Made by a program: the position numbers and the translations under genes. DNA of 10,565 bases from Woeseiaceae bacterium (GTDB lineage: Bacteria > Pseudomonadota > Gammaproteobacteria > Steroidobacterales > Woeseiaceae). The notes below the pieces were generated by a model that saw only the letters and a program-made list of their open reading frames with translations, ran no database searches and was not told where the DNA came from. Location: contig WTCH01000097.1 of assembly GCA_013138675.1 (NCBI GenBank), positions 1 through 10,565 of the forward strand, in the 5' to 3' direction. Positions within the stretch are counted from its first letter, which is position 1. Each line of letters opens with the position of its first letter. This document shows, one piece after another, positions 1 through 7,425 of this stretch.

Positions 1-908
1 TACGCCAACGCGAAACAGGCACTCGCTAGCGGTAACAAAAAAACTGGCAAAACTAACGTTGCGCCAAACCGATCGATCGCTGCTCCTGTCAACAACGCGA
101 AGCCAACGGTCGTCAATGCCATAACCAACAACGACGTGGCGAAAAGCTGTGGCGGCCAGTCATGCAATGCCGTCAGGTAGTTCTGGTGATAGAAAATCGT
201 TGTCCCGATGAACGCAGGAGCCAGCACACCCGTGAGGAGTATCCAGAATATCGGGTCCCTCAGGACTTCGCTTCGCGTCCAGCTACGCACCTCAGGCGAC
301 CTCTTTTTCTCCGTTGACAGCTGCCCATGAGGTACGCGCGGCTTGCGATAAGCCCAATAGGCAAACGGAAGGCCAATGACAAGCAGTGCGACGGCGGCGG
401 CGACCCAGCCGACACGATATCCGTAGGCGATCGTTATCGCTGCAAATGCCAATGGGATCGTAGCCTCGCCACCCTGGTGGCCGAGCACGACAAGCGATAC
501 TGCCCGGCCCCGCTCCGCAACAAACCATCGCCCGGTCGTGGTCAGCGCTATGTGCGTCATCATTCCCTGGCCGAACAGCCGCAACAGAAAAACGGCCGCG
601 ACAAGCATTGGCACCGAGGATGCGTAGCCCGCCAGTAACGACGCCCCGGCAAGAACAGGTGCTACCAGCGCGACAATGCGATGGGCCTGTACAACGTCCA
701 CCAGCCTGCCAACAAACGGAAGACAAAGCGCGCTCGCCAGCGTTGCAAACATGTAGAGCCGCCCGAACTCGCCGTGGCTCAGCCCGAACGCGGCCTGCCA
801 TTCTGAAACAGACGCAGATATGAAATACGTTTGTCCAAGACTGGAAAAGTACGTGAGCATGAATCCGCCGGCGATCCAACGGAAGTTGTGCTTTATGAAT
901 ACGAGCAT
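1..908 (-). CDS. MFS transporter, partial (C-terminus beyond left edge)
   Basis: A Major Facilitator Superfamily permease of the inner membrane; the substrate cannot be read from sequence. The frame reads from ATG at 908 to the window edge with no stop, giving 302 complete codons. An in-frame TAG lies just upstream of the start. Hydrophobic segments appear near residues 11-31, 50-68, 78-97, 100-120, 137-160 and 165-187. A charged central loop follows (about 189-215) and the second half then begins. MFS motif A is seen as GRLVDVVQAHR (67-77), and a related GAAIDRFG occurs in the second half (275-282), which supports the 12-helix MFS layout. It starts 28 bases after the M19 dipeptidase stop, so it is probably the last or a late gene of that operon. 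Import of dipeptidase or amidohydrolase products is a reasonable inference but unproven. No strong Shine-Dalgarno sequence is visible; translation may be coupled to the upstream gene. Confidence 0.88.
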   Translation of the reverse strand, partial: MLVFIKHNFRWIAGGFMLTYFSSLGQTYFISASVSEWQAAFGLSHGEFGRLYMFATLASALCLPFVGRLVDVVQAHRIVALVAPVLAGASLLAGYASSVPMLVAAVFLLRLFGQGMMTHIALTTTGRWFVAERGRAVSLVVLGHQGGEATIPLAFAAITIAYGYRVGWVAAAVALLVIGLPFAYWAYRKPRVPHGQLSTEKKRSPEVRSWTRSEVLRDPIFWILLTGVLAPAFIGTTIFYHQNYLTALHDWPPQLFATSLLVMALTTVGFALLTGAAIDRFGATLVLPVFLLPLASACFALA

Positions 909-936
909 GGAGTGCTTGTCTGACTACCCTTTCTCG

Positions 937-2103
937 TCAAAGAACGTGCCCGGGGAGATTCTCGAGCAGAAAATGCTTCGCATTCTCGCCCATAACCTTT
1001 CGCATCTCTTCCTCGGAGAAACCGGATTGCAGCATGACCTCCGTTAGTACGGATAACTCACTGGTGTCGAACGGCGCGTGAACAGTGCCATCGTAGTCGG
1101 ACCCAAGCGCAACATGATCCACGCCAAGGAGTTCGATCGCATAACGGATGGATCTGACGATTCCTTCAGGACTCGCGTCGCACACTGCCGCGTCCCAATA
1201 GCCGATACCAATCAGCCCACCATTCGATGCGAATTTTTTCATCAATACATCGGACAGGTTGCGTTCCGTGTCGCAAATGCCTTTGAGCCCACCGTGTGAC
1301 AAGATGACGGGCGCAGATGATAACGCCAGAACATCTTCAACCATTGCCGGCGATGCATGCGCGACATCGATAATCAGATTGAGTTCATTCGCGCGCCGAA
1401 TGACGGATTGGCCGAAGTTATTCAGGCCCTCGCCACTCGTTCCGTGCAGCGAGCCACCCAATTCGTTGTCGAAAAAATGAGTCAACCCAATGATGCGTAA
1501 ACCCTGCTCGAAAAGTCGATCGAGGTTCTCGATATTACCCTCAAGCGGGTGTGCGCCCTCAATAAGATACAAACCCCCAATCGCCAGCTCGCCCTTCGCG
1601 CGGCGTTCAATCAGGTTCTCAAGGTCCTGCTTGCTTTTGATCACAACCAGGTCACTGTCTTGCGCTACTGCATGCAACTTGTCGAGTTGGTACGCTGCCC
1701 GCTCGTACAGGCTCAACCAGGTGCGCGGTGGCCACATTGAAGCAAGCGCGAGCAATGTGATGTCATCCGAGCCGGATGTGTTGCTCGAATAGTTGAGATT
1801 CGCCGGGCTTTTCGTGGTGGCACTAAAGACCTGCAGCGCAACATTGCCGGCCTTAAGTCGCGGCACATCCATATGCCCGATGCTGGATTCTTTCGTCAGG
1901 TCACGTTTCCACAGCAGCGAGTCGGAATGAAGATCAACGACAAACATGGACTCGTGCAGTCGCCGTGCGTCATCGCTGATAGTGTAAGCCTGATGCGGCA
2001 GAACAATGTTCATTGACGCCTCGACCTTGCCCGGCAAGACCCAATGGACATAGGCGAGGCCCAGTACCGCCAGGAGTCCGACAACAATGAGTATGCGTTT
2101 CAT
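937..2103 (-). CDS. Membrane dipeptidase, peptidase family M19 (renal dipeptidase-like)
   Basis: A 388-residue zinc dipeptidase of family M19, which hydrolyses dipeptides, often including ones with a D-residue at the C-terminal position. An N-terminal hydrophobic segment (about residues 4-23) suggests export with a membrane anchor, placing the enzyme in the periplasm. The family's metal and catalytic residues are present in order: H59-x-D61 in DLHSDS, bridging E182 in LIEGAH, H209 in GLTHFFDN, H249 in DVAH, H270 in ILSHGG and D336 in GSDYDG, so it should be active. The ATG at 2103 was chosen because it directly precedes the hydrophobic segment and lies 10 bases after the amidohydrolase stop. 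The in-frame ATG at 2157 would overlap that gene and bury the signal anchor. It sits between the amidohydrolase and an MFS gene in one operon, suggesting breakdown of exogenous or cell-wall peptides. The exact substrate is unknown. Confidence 0.93.
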   Translation of the reverse strand: MKRILIVVGLLAVLGLAYVHWVLPGKVEASMNIVLPHQAYTISDDARRLHESMFVVDLHSDSLLWKRDLTKESSIGHMDVPRLKAGNVALQVFSATTKSPANLNYSSNTSGSDDITLLALASMWPPRTWLSLYERAAYQLDKLHAVAQDSDLVVIKSKQDLENLIERRAKGELAIGGLYLIEGAHPLEGNIENLDRLFEQGLRIIGLTHFFDNELGGSLHGTSGEGLNNFGQSVIRRANELNLIIDVAHASPAMVEDVLALSSAPVILSHGGLKGICDTERNLSDVLMKKFASNGGLIGIGYWDAAVCDASPEGIVRSIRYAIELLGVDHVALGSDYDGTVHAPFDTSELSVLTEVMLQSGFSEEEMRKVMGENAKHFLLENLPGHVL

Positions 2104-2113
2104 TTTAGCCAGG

Positions 2114-3805
2114 CTAGAGCTCGCCAAATACGATCTCACCGTCAACAATGGTAGCAACAGGGCGGATGTCCTTGATTTCGTCCACGGGCACGCTGAGATA
2201 GTCTCGATCCAGGACCAACATATCAGCGAGCAATCCCGGCTTGATCGCCCCGAGCCTCATCTCCTGGAACAACAGGTAAGCATTTGAGCGAGTATGGGCG
2301 ATCAGGGCCTCCTCACGAGACAGGGTTTGACGCGTCACCACATCGCCATTCAGTGCCTTGCCACTCACAGCCCACCAAAGCGTGACGAACGGATTAATTT
2401 GATTGGCCTTGGTTCCGTCAGAACCCAAACCGAACGGGATGCCACTTTCCTGCACCTGGCGCAGCGGTGGCATCTGATAGCTGGCATCGCCAAATTTGTC
2501 TTCAATTGCTGCCCGATTTCCCAGTACCGGAGTGCTGCGAAGCTGCAGATTCAACCCCAGGTGCCGCGCACGCTCGAATTGCGTGGGGCTGATATTGTCG
2601 GCGTGAGTAATGGTCCAGCGCAGATGCCGCATTGGATATTCCTGGTTTACCTCTTCGAACGCGTCGAGCAACACGTCGATCGTCTGAGGCTGCATTGCAT
2701 GGGTTTGCACGGACCAACCACCCGCAGCAGCGGCCATCAGGACTTCTTTGCCAACAGCGATATCATCTTCGGAGGGCGTGACATGGTTGAGATTATTGTC
2801 CCAGTGAAACGGCCCATAATAGATTTCGCCGACGGCAAGCAGGTCGATAGCCGCATTGCCCTGAAATGGCTTGCTTGCCTTAATGCGTTCAATGAACTCC
2901 CTTGCCTGCTCTGGTCGTCTTGGAATATCGCCATTCAGCGTGTGAAACACCCGAACAGGAATTCCTTCGCTTGCCGCCATCTGCCGAATTCGCTCATAAC
3001 TCTCCTGCTTAATTCCCATACCACCCGGATCGTAAATAGTCGTCAGGCCTATACTGTTCAGAAAGGTCATTGACGTCTTGATTGCCGCAGCCTGCTTTTC
3101 AGCAGCAACCGGCGGAAAACCGGCTATGGCCTGACCGATCATCGCGAATCCACCATTCAAACGCCCTGTTAATCTGCCCTGGTCGTCACGCAACACATAC
3201 GATGCCAGCCCCTCGGCTTTTTCCTGTTCATGCTTACTGGCGCTTAAGGGAATTCCCATCGCGTTAAACCAGACCGTGTTGCCATAGGCATGGTCATAGA
3301 CGGACTGGATAAACACCGGCCGGTCTGTCGAGATTGCATCCAGTTCTGCCAGCGTGAAGTCACGTTTGCTGTCGCTGAACTGACTCTCCGCCCAACCACC
3401 CAGTGACATCAACCACTCCCCGGGAGGCAGTTCGTCCGCCTTGGCTTTTAGTACTTCCAGGGCTTTGGACCTGCTGGTCACGCCATCGAGGCGAGCATCA
3501 TTGGGCCAGTATTCTGTCGCTCGTACTACATGATTGTGGTTGTCTATCAGGCCAGGTATCACCGTGCGGCCCTGCAGATCCAGCACGAGCGTGGAGTCGC
3601 CTTTTAAGGAACTGATCTCCTGATTGCTGCCAACGGCTTGTATGGTGTTGCCGCGAACCGCCACCGCTTCTTCAATGGAAAAGAAATCGTCAACAGTAAC
3701 AATCTTGCCATTGAGGTAAATGGTGTCGGGCGCCTCTTGCGCGTGGCTATTAACAAGTGAGGCCAGCAAAACCAGAGCAGACAGACCAACCAGGATATTT
3801 CTCAT
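2114..3805 (-). CDS. Exported amidohydrolase, YtcJ/NfdA-like (Amidohydro_3 family)
   Basis: A 563-residue metal-dependent amidohydrolase. Residues 1-22 form a signal peptide with a likely cut after SHA (20-22), so the enzyme is probably periplasmic. The short N-terminal beta domain (about 26-84) has the usual LNGKIVTVD opening. The TIM-barrel domain starts at PGLIDNHNH, with metal ligands H90 and H92. Later family positions are H369 in QTHAMQ, H401 in TITHAD and D463 in LGSDG. Relatives hydrolyse N-substituted formamides and other amides, so the substrate is open. The region near residue 327 (VGEIYYGPFH) stands where relatives often carry a K-x-x-x-DG-like segment, so metal bridging may differ; this alignment is by eye. 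ATG 3805 is preferred over the GTG at 3826 because a GGAG lies 6 bases before it and the signal peptide starts there. It follows the histidine kinase stop by 27 bases and precedes the dipeptidase by 10. Confidence 0.9.
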   Translation of the reverse strand: MRNILVGLSALVLLASLVNSHAQEAPDTIYLNGKIVTVDDFFSIEEAVAVRGNTIQAVGSNQEISSLKGDSTLVLDLQGRTVIPGLIDNHNHVVRATEYWPNDARLDGVTSRSKALEVLKAKADELPPGEWLMSLGGWAESQFSDSKRDFTLAELDAISTDRPVFIQSVYDHAYGNTVWFNAMGIPLSASKHEQEKAEGLASYVLRDDQGRLTGRLNGGFAMIGQAIAGFPPVAAEKQAAAIKTSMTFLNSIGLTTIYDPGGMGIKQESYERIRQMAASEGIPVRVFHTLNGDIPRRPEQAREFIERIKASKPFQGNAAIDLLAVGEIYYGPFHWDNNLNHVTPSEDDIAVGKEVLMAAAAGGWSVQTHAMQPQTIDVLLDAFEEVNQEYPMRHLRWTITHADNISPTQFERARHLGLNLQLRSTPVLGNRAAIEDKFGDASYQMPPLRQVQESGIPFGLGSDGTKANQINPFVTLWWAVSGKALNGDVVTRQTLSREEALIAHTRSNAYLLFQEMRLGAIKPGLLADMLVLDRDYLSVPVDEIKDIRPVATIVDGEIVFGEL

Positions 3806-3811
3806 TACGTT

Positions 3812-3815
3812 CTCC
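3812..3815 (-). promoter_or_regulatory. Ribosome binding site fixing the amidohydrolase start
   Basis: On the minus strand GGAG lies 6 bases before the ATG at 3805. It lies downstream of the in-frame GTG at 3826, so it supports the shorter protein that begins with the signal peptide. Confidence 0.75.
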
Positions 3816-3832
3816 ATACTACGCACATGGTG

Positions 3833-5998
3833 TCACTGTTCAGTGACCGAGAACCAAATCCTAAACTCCGCTCCCGGCTCTGCGTTAATCATATCCACAT
3901 TGCCATTCATCGCTAATGTGAGTTGATGCACAATCGCCAACCCGATTCCGGTCCCAACTGTTTCTCGCGTCAGTTCGGACTCTGAACGGTAAAAGAGTTC
4001 GAATATCTTTTTCATTTGATCTTTCGGGATTCCTGGACCGTAGTCTCGCACTGAGAACAAGATCCGACCATCTTTGGAGAGTTTGCTGCTCACCTCGATA
4101 ACTTTGTTCTCTGCCGCCTTGGAGAACTTGATAGCGTTGTCCACCAGGTTGATGATGATCTGCGCGAAACAGTCCTGATCTATGCTAATCGTAGCTTGAT
4201 CTGCGTCATTAAATGTTTGGAACCTGAGCTCAAAACCTGCGCGCTTAATCTGATTTGAGATCTTGGATTCAGTGTTGCTCATCAGGTCGACGACCTTTGT
4301 TGGCTTGAGATCGAACTGCGGTTCATTTCTCGTGATTTTCGCGAGTCGCAAGACATTGGAAATGAGTCTGGACAAGCGCTCTGACTCGTCGTGGATGAAT
4401 TCGTAATATTGTTGCCGCTTTCCCTCATCCGCCCAGCCTTCTTTGAGCATTTCGCCGTACATCCGAATGGACGTGAGTGGGGATTTGAGTTCGTGGCTAA
4501 CGGCAGAGACGAAGTCCTGCTGTTGCCGGGTGAGTTTGATCTGACTCAGGCCCATCCGGTACAGGGCGACGAAGCCGCCGACGAAAACAATGGCCAGGAC
4601 CAGTGTGACCCAAGCAAGCACGCTCGCCCCGGGGCCTGGCAGTAGGCGTTTGATGCTGAATATGAGTTCCAGACTGTCTAGCGGCGCAGTCAGCCGATTG
4701 CGGTACAGCAGAGCGCCATCGAGGTTCCGGGCAACATCGGGATAACTGGAATCATCATGCCCGCCAAAAGTGCGGATCACATCGTCCTGGAACGCGATAA
4801 TCAGATCCGACATATCGAAAAGCGCGGTGTCCATGAATCGCGCACCGATGATCTCCTGTGTGAACGCGCCCTGATCTATCAACAATCCCTGGATGTATCT
4901 CTGGTCGTCGCGCCACACCTTTCGGAACAGGACGAAGTGGCCACTGTCGAGGATGCTGAACTCGAAAGGATCGATTTCGCTTTCAAAGGTACTGATGCGA
5001 AGATCTGTTGGCCCCGTTACGTTTGTTATTGATTCGCTCGCAGGCAGGGAGGCAGATTCGGGCAACGCGATTTGCTCCGTACGTTTGCCGCGCCCCGAGG
5101 TGTCGGCAAAACCGGCCGTGCTGAGCTGGCTCTTTGCGTCTTCGCGCTCGACCTCTTTACTTTTCTTTTGCAGATCAGCATCGAGCTTCAGATCACTCAC
5201 TTTGCCGATGCTGTTGAGGCGTTGCTCCGTTTTCGAGGCCTCGCCGCCCAATGCGTCGTTGGCCTCCAGTGTGCCTGCCCTGCTTGCATAAGCAGGAGTA
5301 TTTTGTCTGGGCTGATTCAGTTGATCGAAAACTCCCTGGCTGTAGTCCTCGTTGGTGACAACGGCCTGCTCAGACGGCGTGTCTGCAACTCGATCGACAG
5401 CTCTCACTAAATACTCATCCGCCTCTTTTTCCTCCTCGAGCACAGTCTCGGGCTCCACGAAGGACGACGCAACGCGGCGACGCGCGCCTGTTTCCTGCCG
5501 CAACTGCACCAGGCGATTGTCGGCGAGAACGGTGTTGATCTCCTGGGCCAGTTGCAGCCGGTTGCTGTATTCGCCTGCACTGATCCCGAAACTGGCGGCC
5601 TCAGACCCTGACGGTGGCAAGAGCGGGGTACTGAATGTGCCGGCAGCATCAACCTGGAAAAAACCCAGTACGCCAGGTAAATCTTCTGTCACAGGATAGG
5701 CAGACAGTGGCGAGCGCTGCACGAATTTGGCGCTCGGGTCACCGGATACGACCAGGAAAGTGTAGTCCGCGAACGAACGGGCGTCCGCACTCCTGATCAT
5801 CTCATTGAGCCGAGTGTCGATGCGACGCGTCAGTTCTTCAGCATCGCCACGGTACTGATGAAACGCTTCCCATTTTAGCTGGCTGTAGGCCTGCCATATG
5901 AGGGCCGTAGTCGGCACGGCAAGCGCCAGGAAGAAGAGGACCAGCAGATTCCGCAGCCGGCCCTCGTCGAAACCCTTGATAAGCGTTTTGGGTAACAT
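3833..5998 (-). CDS. Sensor histidine kinase with very large extracytoplasmic domain
   Basis: A 721-residue inner-membrane kinase, cognate by position to the response regulator whose stop lies 3 bases upstream. TM1 is about residues 17-36 and TM2 about 457-480, leaving some 420 residues outside the cytoplasm, much more than a usual PhoR- or EnvZ-type sensor. The outer part has an N-terminal section (37-180), a polar Glu/Ser/Lys-rich section that looks disordered (about 183-332), and a more folded section (about 333-452). No HAMP domain fits in the roughly 15 residues between TM2 and HisKA. HisKA has H502 in SHELKSP. The ATPase domain has the N box NLVDNAIKFS (617-626), G1 box DYGPGIP (652-658), F box (about 666-670) and G2 box GTGIGLAI (682-689). 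The position four after the phospho-histidine is Ser506, not the more common Thr/Asn of phosphatase-proficient HisKA kinases. The ligand is unknown; the operon suggests an envelope or peptide-related cue. Confidence 0.93.
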   Translation of the reverse strand: MLPKTLIKGFDEGRLRNLLVLFFLALAVPTTALIWQAYSQLKWEAFHQYRGDAEELTRRIDTRLNEMIRSADARSFADYTFLVVSGDPSAKFVQRSPLSAYPVTEDLPGVLGFFQVDAAGTFSTPLLPPSGSEAASFGISAGEYSNRLQLAQEINTVLADNRLVQLRQETGARRRVASSFVEPETVLEEEKEADEYLVRAVDRVADTPSEQAVVTNEDYSQGVFDQLNQPRQNTPAYASRAGTLEANDALGGEASKTEQRLNSIGKVSDLKLDADLQKKSKEVEREDAKSQLSTAGFADTSGRGKRTEQIALPESASLPASESITNVTGPTDLRISTFESEIDPFEFSILDSGHFVLFRKVWRDDQRYIQGLLIDQGAFTQEIIGARFMDTALFDMSDLIIAFQDDVIRTFGGHDDSSYPDVARNLDGALLYRNRLTAPLDSLELIFSIKRLLPGPGASVLAWVTLVLAIVFVGGFVALYRMGLSQIKLTRQQQDFVSAVSHELKSPLTSIRMYGEMLKEGWADEGKRQQYYEFIHDESERLSRLISNVLRLAKITRNEPQFDLKPTKVVDLMSNTESKISNQIKRAGFELRFQTFNDADQATISIDQDCFAQIIINLVDNAIKFSKAAENKVIEVSSKLSKDGRILFSVRDYGPGIPKDQMKKIFELFYRSESELTRETVGTGIGLAIVHQLTLAMNGNVDMINAEPGAEFRIWFSVTEQ

Positions 5999-6001
5999 CG
6001 C

Positions 6002-6703
6002 CTAACCGTCCATTACAATGCGGTAGCCGGCGCCGCGGACGGTGATGAGCTTTTCCGGCTGCTTTGGATCGGCTTCGATCTTACGACGTAACTTCGCGAT
6101 ATGAATATCAACCGTTCTGGTCTCGATATCGAGGCCTCGTGCATATCCCCATACTTTCAGCAGTAATTCTTCTCGTGAGACTGGCCGCTCGGAATTCAGG
6201 GCAAGGTAACTCAGGACCTCGATTTCGCGCTTCGTGAAGGCGATTTCCTCGCTGCCGTTCAGACCAGAGAGATTTTCGGTGTCGATCTCGACGTTGCCGA
6301 TGCTCAGCGTCCTGGCCTGTTCCTGACCAACCTGGGACCGCCGCAATACTGCCTCGATTCTCAGGACCAGCTGCTGAATCGAGAATGGCTTCGCCACATA
6401 GTCGTCGGCGCCGAGTTTCAGACCCTGGATAATCTCGTCGTCCGAGGTCTTGGCCGTCAGCATGATAATGGGCTGGTTGCGGTCTACCGCGCGAATCCGA
6501 TCGCAGATCTCATAGCCGTCCATGCCGGGCAACATGATGTCGAGCAAGATTAGCTCGAACTTGCCCGTCAATGCCTTCTCGAGGCCCTCTGGGCCCGTTG
6601 CAGCACTGTCGGCCTCGTAGCCGTGAAAAACGAGTACGTCGATGAGGCCCGTACGGATGGCCTCTTCGTCTTCCACAACCAGTACACGTATCTGTCTAGT
6701 CAT
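6002..6703 (-). CDS. Response regulator, OmpR/PhoB family
   Basis: A 233-residue DNA-binding response regulator of typical OmpR/PhoB length. The receiver domain (about 5-120) has the acidic pocket E11-D12, phospho-acceptor D55 in LLDIMLPG, T83 in MLTAK and K105 in AKPF, all conserved, so it should be phosphorylated by the kinase encoded 3 bases downstream. The C-terminal winged helix (about 132-232) shows FTKREIEVL, the recognition helix TRTVDIHIAKLRRKI (196-210) and the closing wing RGAGYRI. It is the first gene of the five-gene minus-strand run and diverges from the PspA-like gene, so its own leader is the natural place for autoregulation; the TGTAA direct repeat at 6750-6765 is the candidate site. 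The ATG at 6703 has only a weak Shine-Dalgarno. The family call is firm; the ortholog and regulon are not known. Confidence 0.96.
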   Translation of the reverse strand: MTRQIRVLVVEDEEAIRTGLIDVLVFHGYEADSAATGPEGLEKALTGKFELILLDIMLPGMDGYEICDRIRAVDRNQPIIMLTAKTSDDEIIQGLKLGADDYVAKPFSIQQLVLRIEAVLRRSQVGQEQARTLSIGNVEIDTENLSGLNGSEEIAFTKREIEVLSYLALNSERPVSREELLLKVWGYARGLDIETRTVDIHIAKLRRKIEADPKQPEKLITVRGAGYRIVMDG

Positions 6704-6749
6704 CAGGCACTCAGGCTAGCACTCTGGCGGGCGTTCAGCAGTGAATCTG

Positions 6750-6765
6750 TGTAACGTTTTTGTAA
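6750..6765 (+). promoter_or_regulatory. TGTAA-N6-TGTAA direct repeat, candidate response-regulator operator
   Basis: TGTAA at 6750-6754 recurs exactly at 6761-6765, an 11-base period, so both copies face the same side of the helix. OmpR/PhoB-family regulators bind as head-to-tail dimers to direct repeats with this period. The Pho box is built on TGTCA repeats, and the Cpx box on GTAAA repeats with a short spacer, which this site also resembles (GTAAC-N6-GTAAA). It lies 47 bases before the regulator start and about 105 bases before the PspA-like start. That the encoded regulator binds here is inference. Confidence 0.5.
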
Positions 6766-6856
6766 ATTCTGGCCGTCCGATTTTACCAATCCGTGTCTTA
6801 TTAAGTGTGCCGCCACTGCCTAGTATTCCCTCATCGAATGTTTCGACCAACAATTT

Positions 6857-6863
6857 GAGGAGG
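6857..6863 (+). promoter_or_regulatory. Strong ribosome binding site of the PspA-like gene
   Basis: GAGGAGG lies 7 bases before the ATG at 6871. It is one of the strongest Shine-Dalgarno sequences in the window, suggesting high translation once the operon is transcribed. Confidence 0.8.
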
Positions 6864-6870
6864 CAGCATC

Positions 6871-7425
6871 ATGGCACTTATCAATCGTATTTCGCGGCTC
6901 TTTAAGGCAGATTTTCATGCCGTTCTGGACCAGATCGAAGAGCCCGAAGCTTTACTGAAGCAGGCCATCCGCGACATGGAGGATGATCTGGCCGACACCG
7001 AGCAACGCATCGCCTTGTGTGCGCATGACCAGCAAGCATTAACCGTACGCAAGACTGAACTTGAAAGTGCGATTGCTGATTTCGACACTCAACTCGATCT
7101 TTGTTTTGAGTCGGATAAAGACGATCTCGCGAAGACCCAGATTAAGAAGAAGCTGGAGGCACAGCGTCTACTGAAACGTCTGAGTACGAAGCACGCAGCG
7201 AACGAGAAATATCTCGACGCACAACGAACGATGCTCGACGAGAACGGTTCGACGCTAGTAAGTCTGCGTCAGAAAGCCGAGCTATTCGCACAACGTGCGC
7301 CTGCTTATCCCGGCGGTGATTCAGAGTTTGATGACATCGCCTGGATGGCCAGGGAAATGACGGTCGGCGATGATGAAGTCGAGATTGCCTATCTGCGCGA
7401 GAAAAGCATAAGGAGTGCATCATGA
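6871..7425 (+). CDS. PspA/IM30-family coiled-coil protein, short form
   Basis: A 184-residue member of the PspA/IM30 (ESCRT-III-like) family, peripheral cytoplasmic proteins that bind and stabilise stressed inner membrane. The N-terminus matches the family: an amphipathic first helix (about 1-22) followed by EEPEALLKQAIRDMEDDL (23-40), then long charged helices (about 26-80 and 84-143) rich in Lys, Glu and Gln. After helix 3 it departs from E. coli PspA (222 residues): instead of the usual fourth and fifth helices there is a Pro/Gly break (APAYPGG, 143-149) and a short acidic tail of about 35 residues. It is therefore a shortened paralogue rather than a plain PspA. It begins a three-gene operon, overlapping the next gene by 4 bases, and diverges from a two-component pair instead of being paired with pspF. 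The family is clear; calling it canonical PspA would go too far. Confidence 0.88.
   Translation: MALINRISRLFKADFHAVLDQIEEPEALLKQAIRDMEDDLADTEQRIALCAHDQQALTVRKTELESAIADFDTQLDLCFESDKDDLAKTQIKKKLEAQRLLKRLSTKHAANEKYLDAQRTMLDENGSTLVSLRQKAELFAQRAPAYPGGDSEFDDIAWMAREMTVGDDEVEIAYLREKSIRSAS
7411..7415 (+). promoter_or_regulatory. Ribosome binding site inside the end of the PspA-like gene
   Basis: AGGAG lies 6 bases before the ATG at 7422, within the last codons of the PspA-like gene. With the ATGA overlap it supports translational coupling and decides the reading frame of the next gene. Confidence 0.75.

Larger units (their letters stand above)
6704..6870. promoter_or_regulatory. Divergent control region between the two-component and PspA-like operons
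   Basis: This 167-base non-coding gap must hold promoters for both directions. It contains a TGTAA direct repeat (listed separately). On the minus strand TTGGTAAAAT (6789-6780) resembles an extended -10 element (TG-N-TAAAAT) for the regulator gene, without a convincing -35. On the plus strand TAGTAT (6821-6826) is a possible -10 for the PspA-like operon with only a weak -35, as expected for an activator-dependent promoter. No convincing sigma-54 -24/-12 element was found, unlike the classical pspA promoter. The promoter calls are made by eye and are weak. Confidence 0.5.

Noticed and set aside
292..879. A 195-residue open frame on the minus strand over the left end.
   Set aside because: It is Arg/Cys-rich with no domain sense, while another minus-strand frame from 908 gives a clear MFS protein with motif A and membrane helices. 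It is the shadow of that gene.
2104..2157. An earlier ATG for the dipeptidase at 2157.
   Set aside because: It adds 18 residues before the hydrophobic anchor and overlaps the amidohydrolase end; the ATG at 2103 starts directly with the anchor.
2294..3073. A 259-residue plus-strand open frame.
   Set aside because: It lies wholly antisense to the amidohydrolase, whose active-site motifs are intact across the same bases, and it shows no recognisable domain.
6704..6870. A sigma-54 promoter for the PspA-like operon, as in classical psp systems.
   Set aside because: No GG/GC pair with the right spacing and flanking bases was seen, and no pspF-like gene is in the window.
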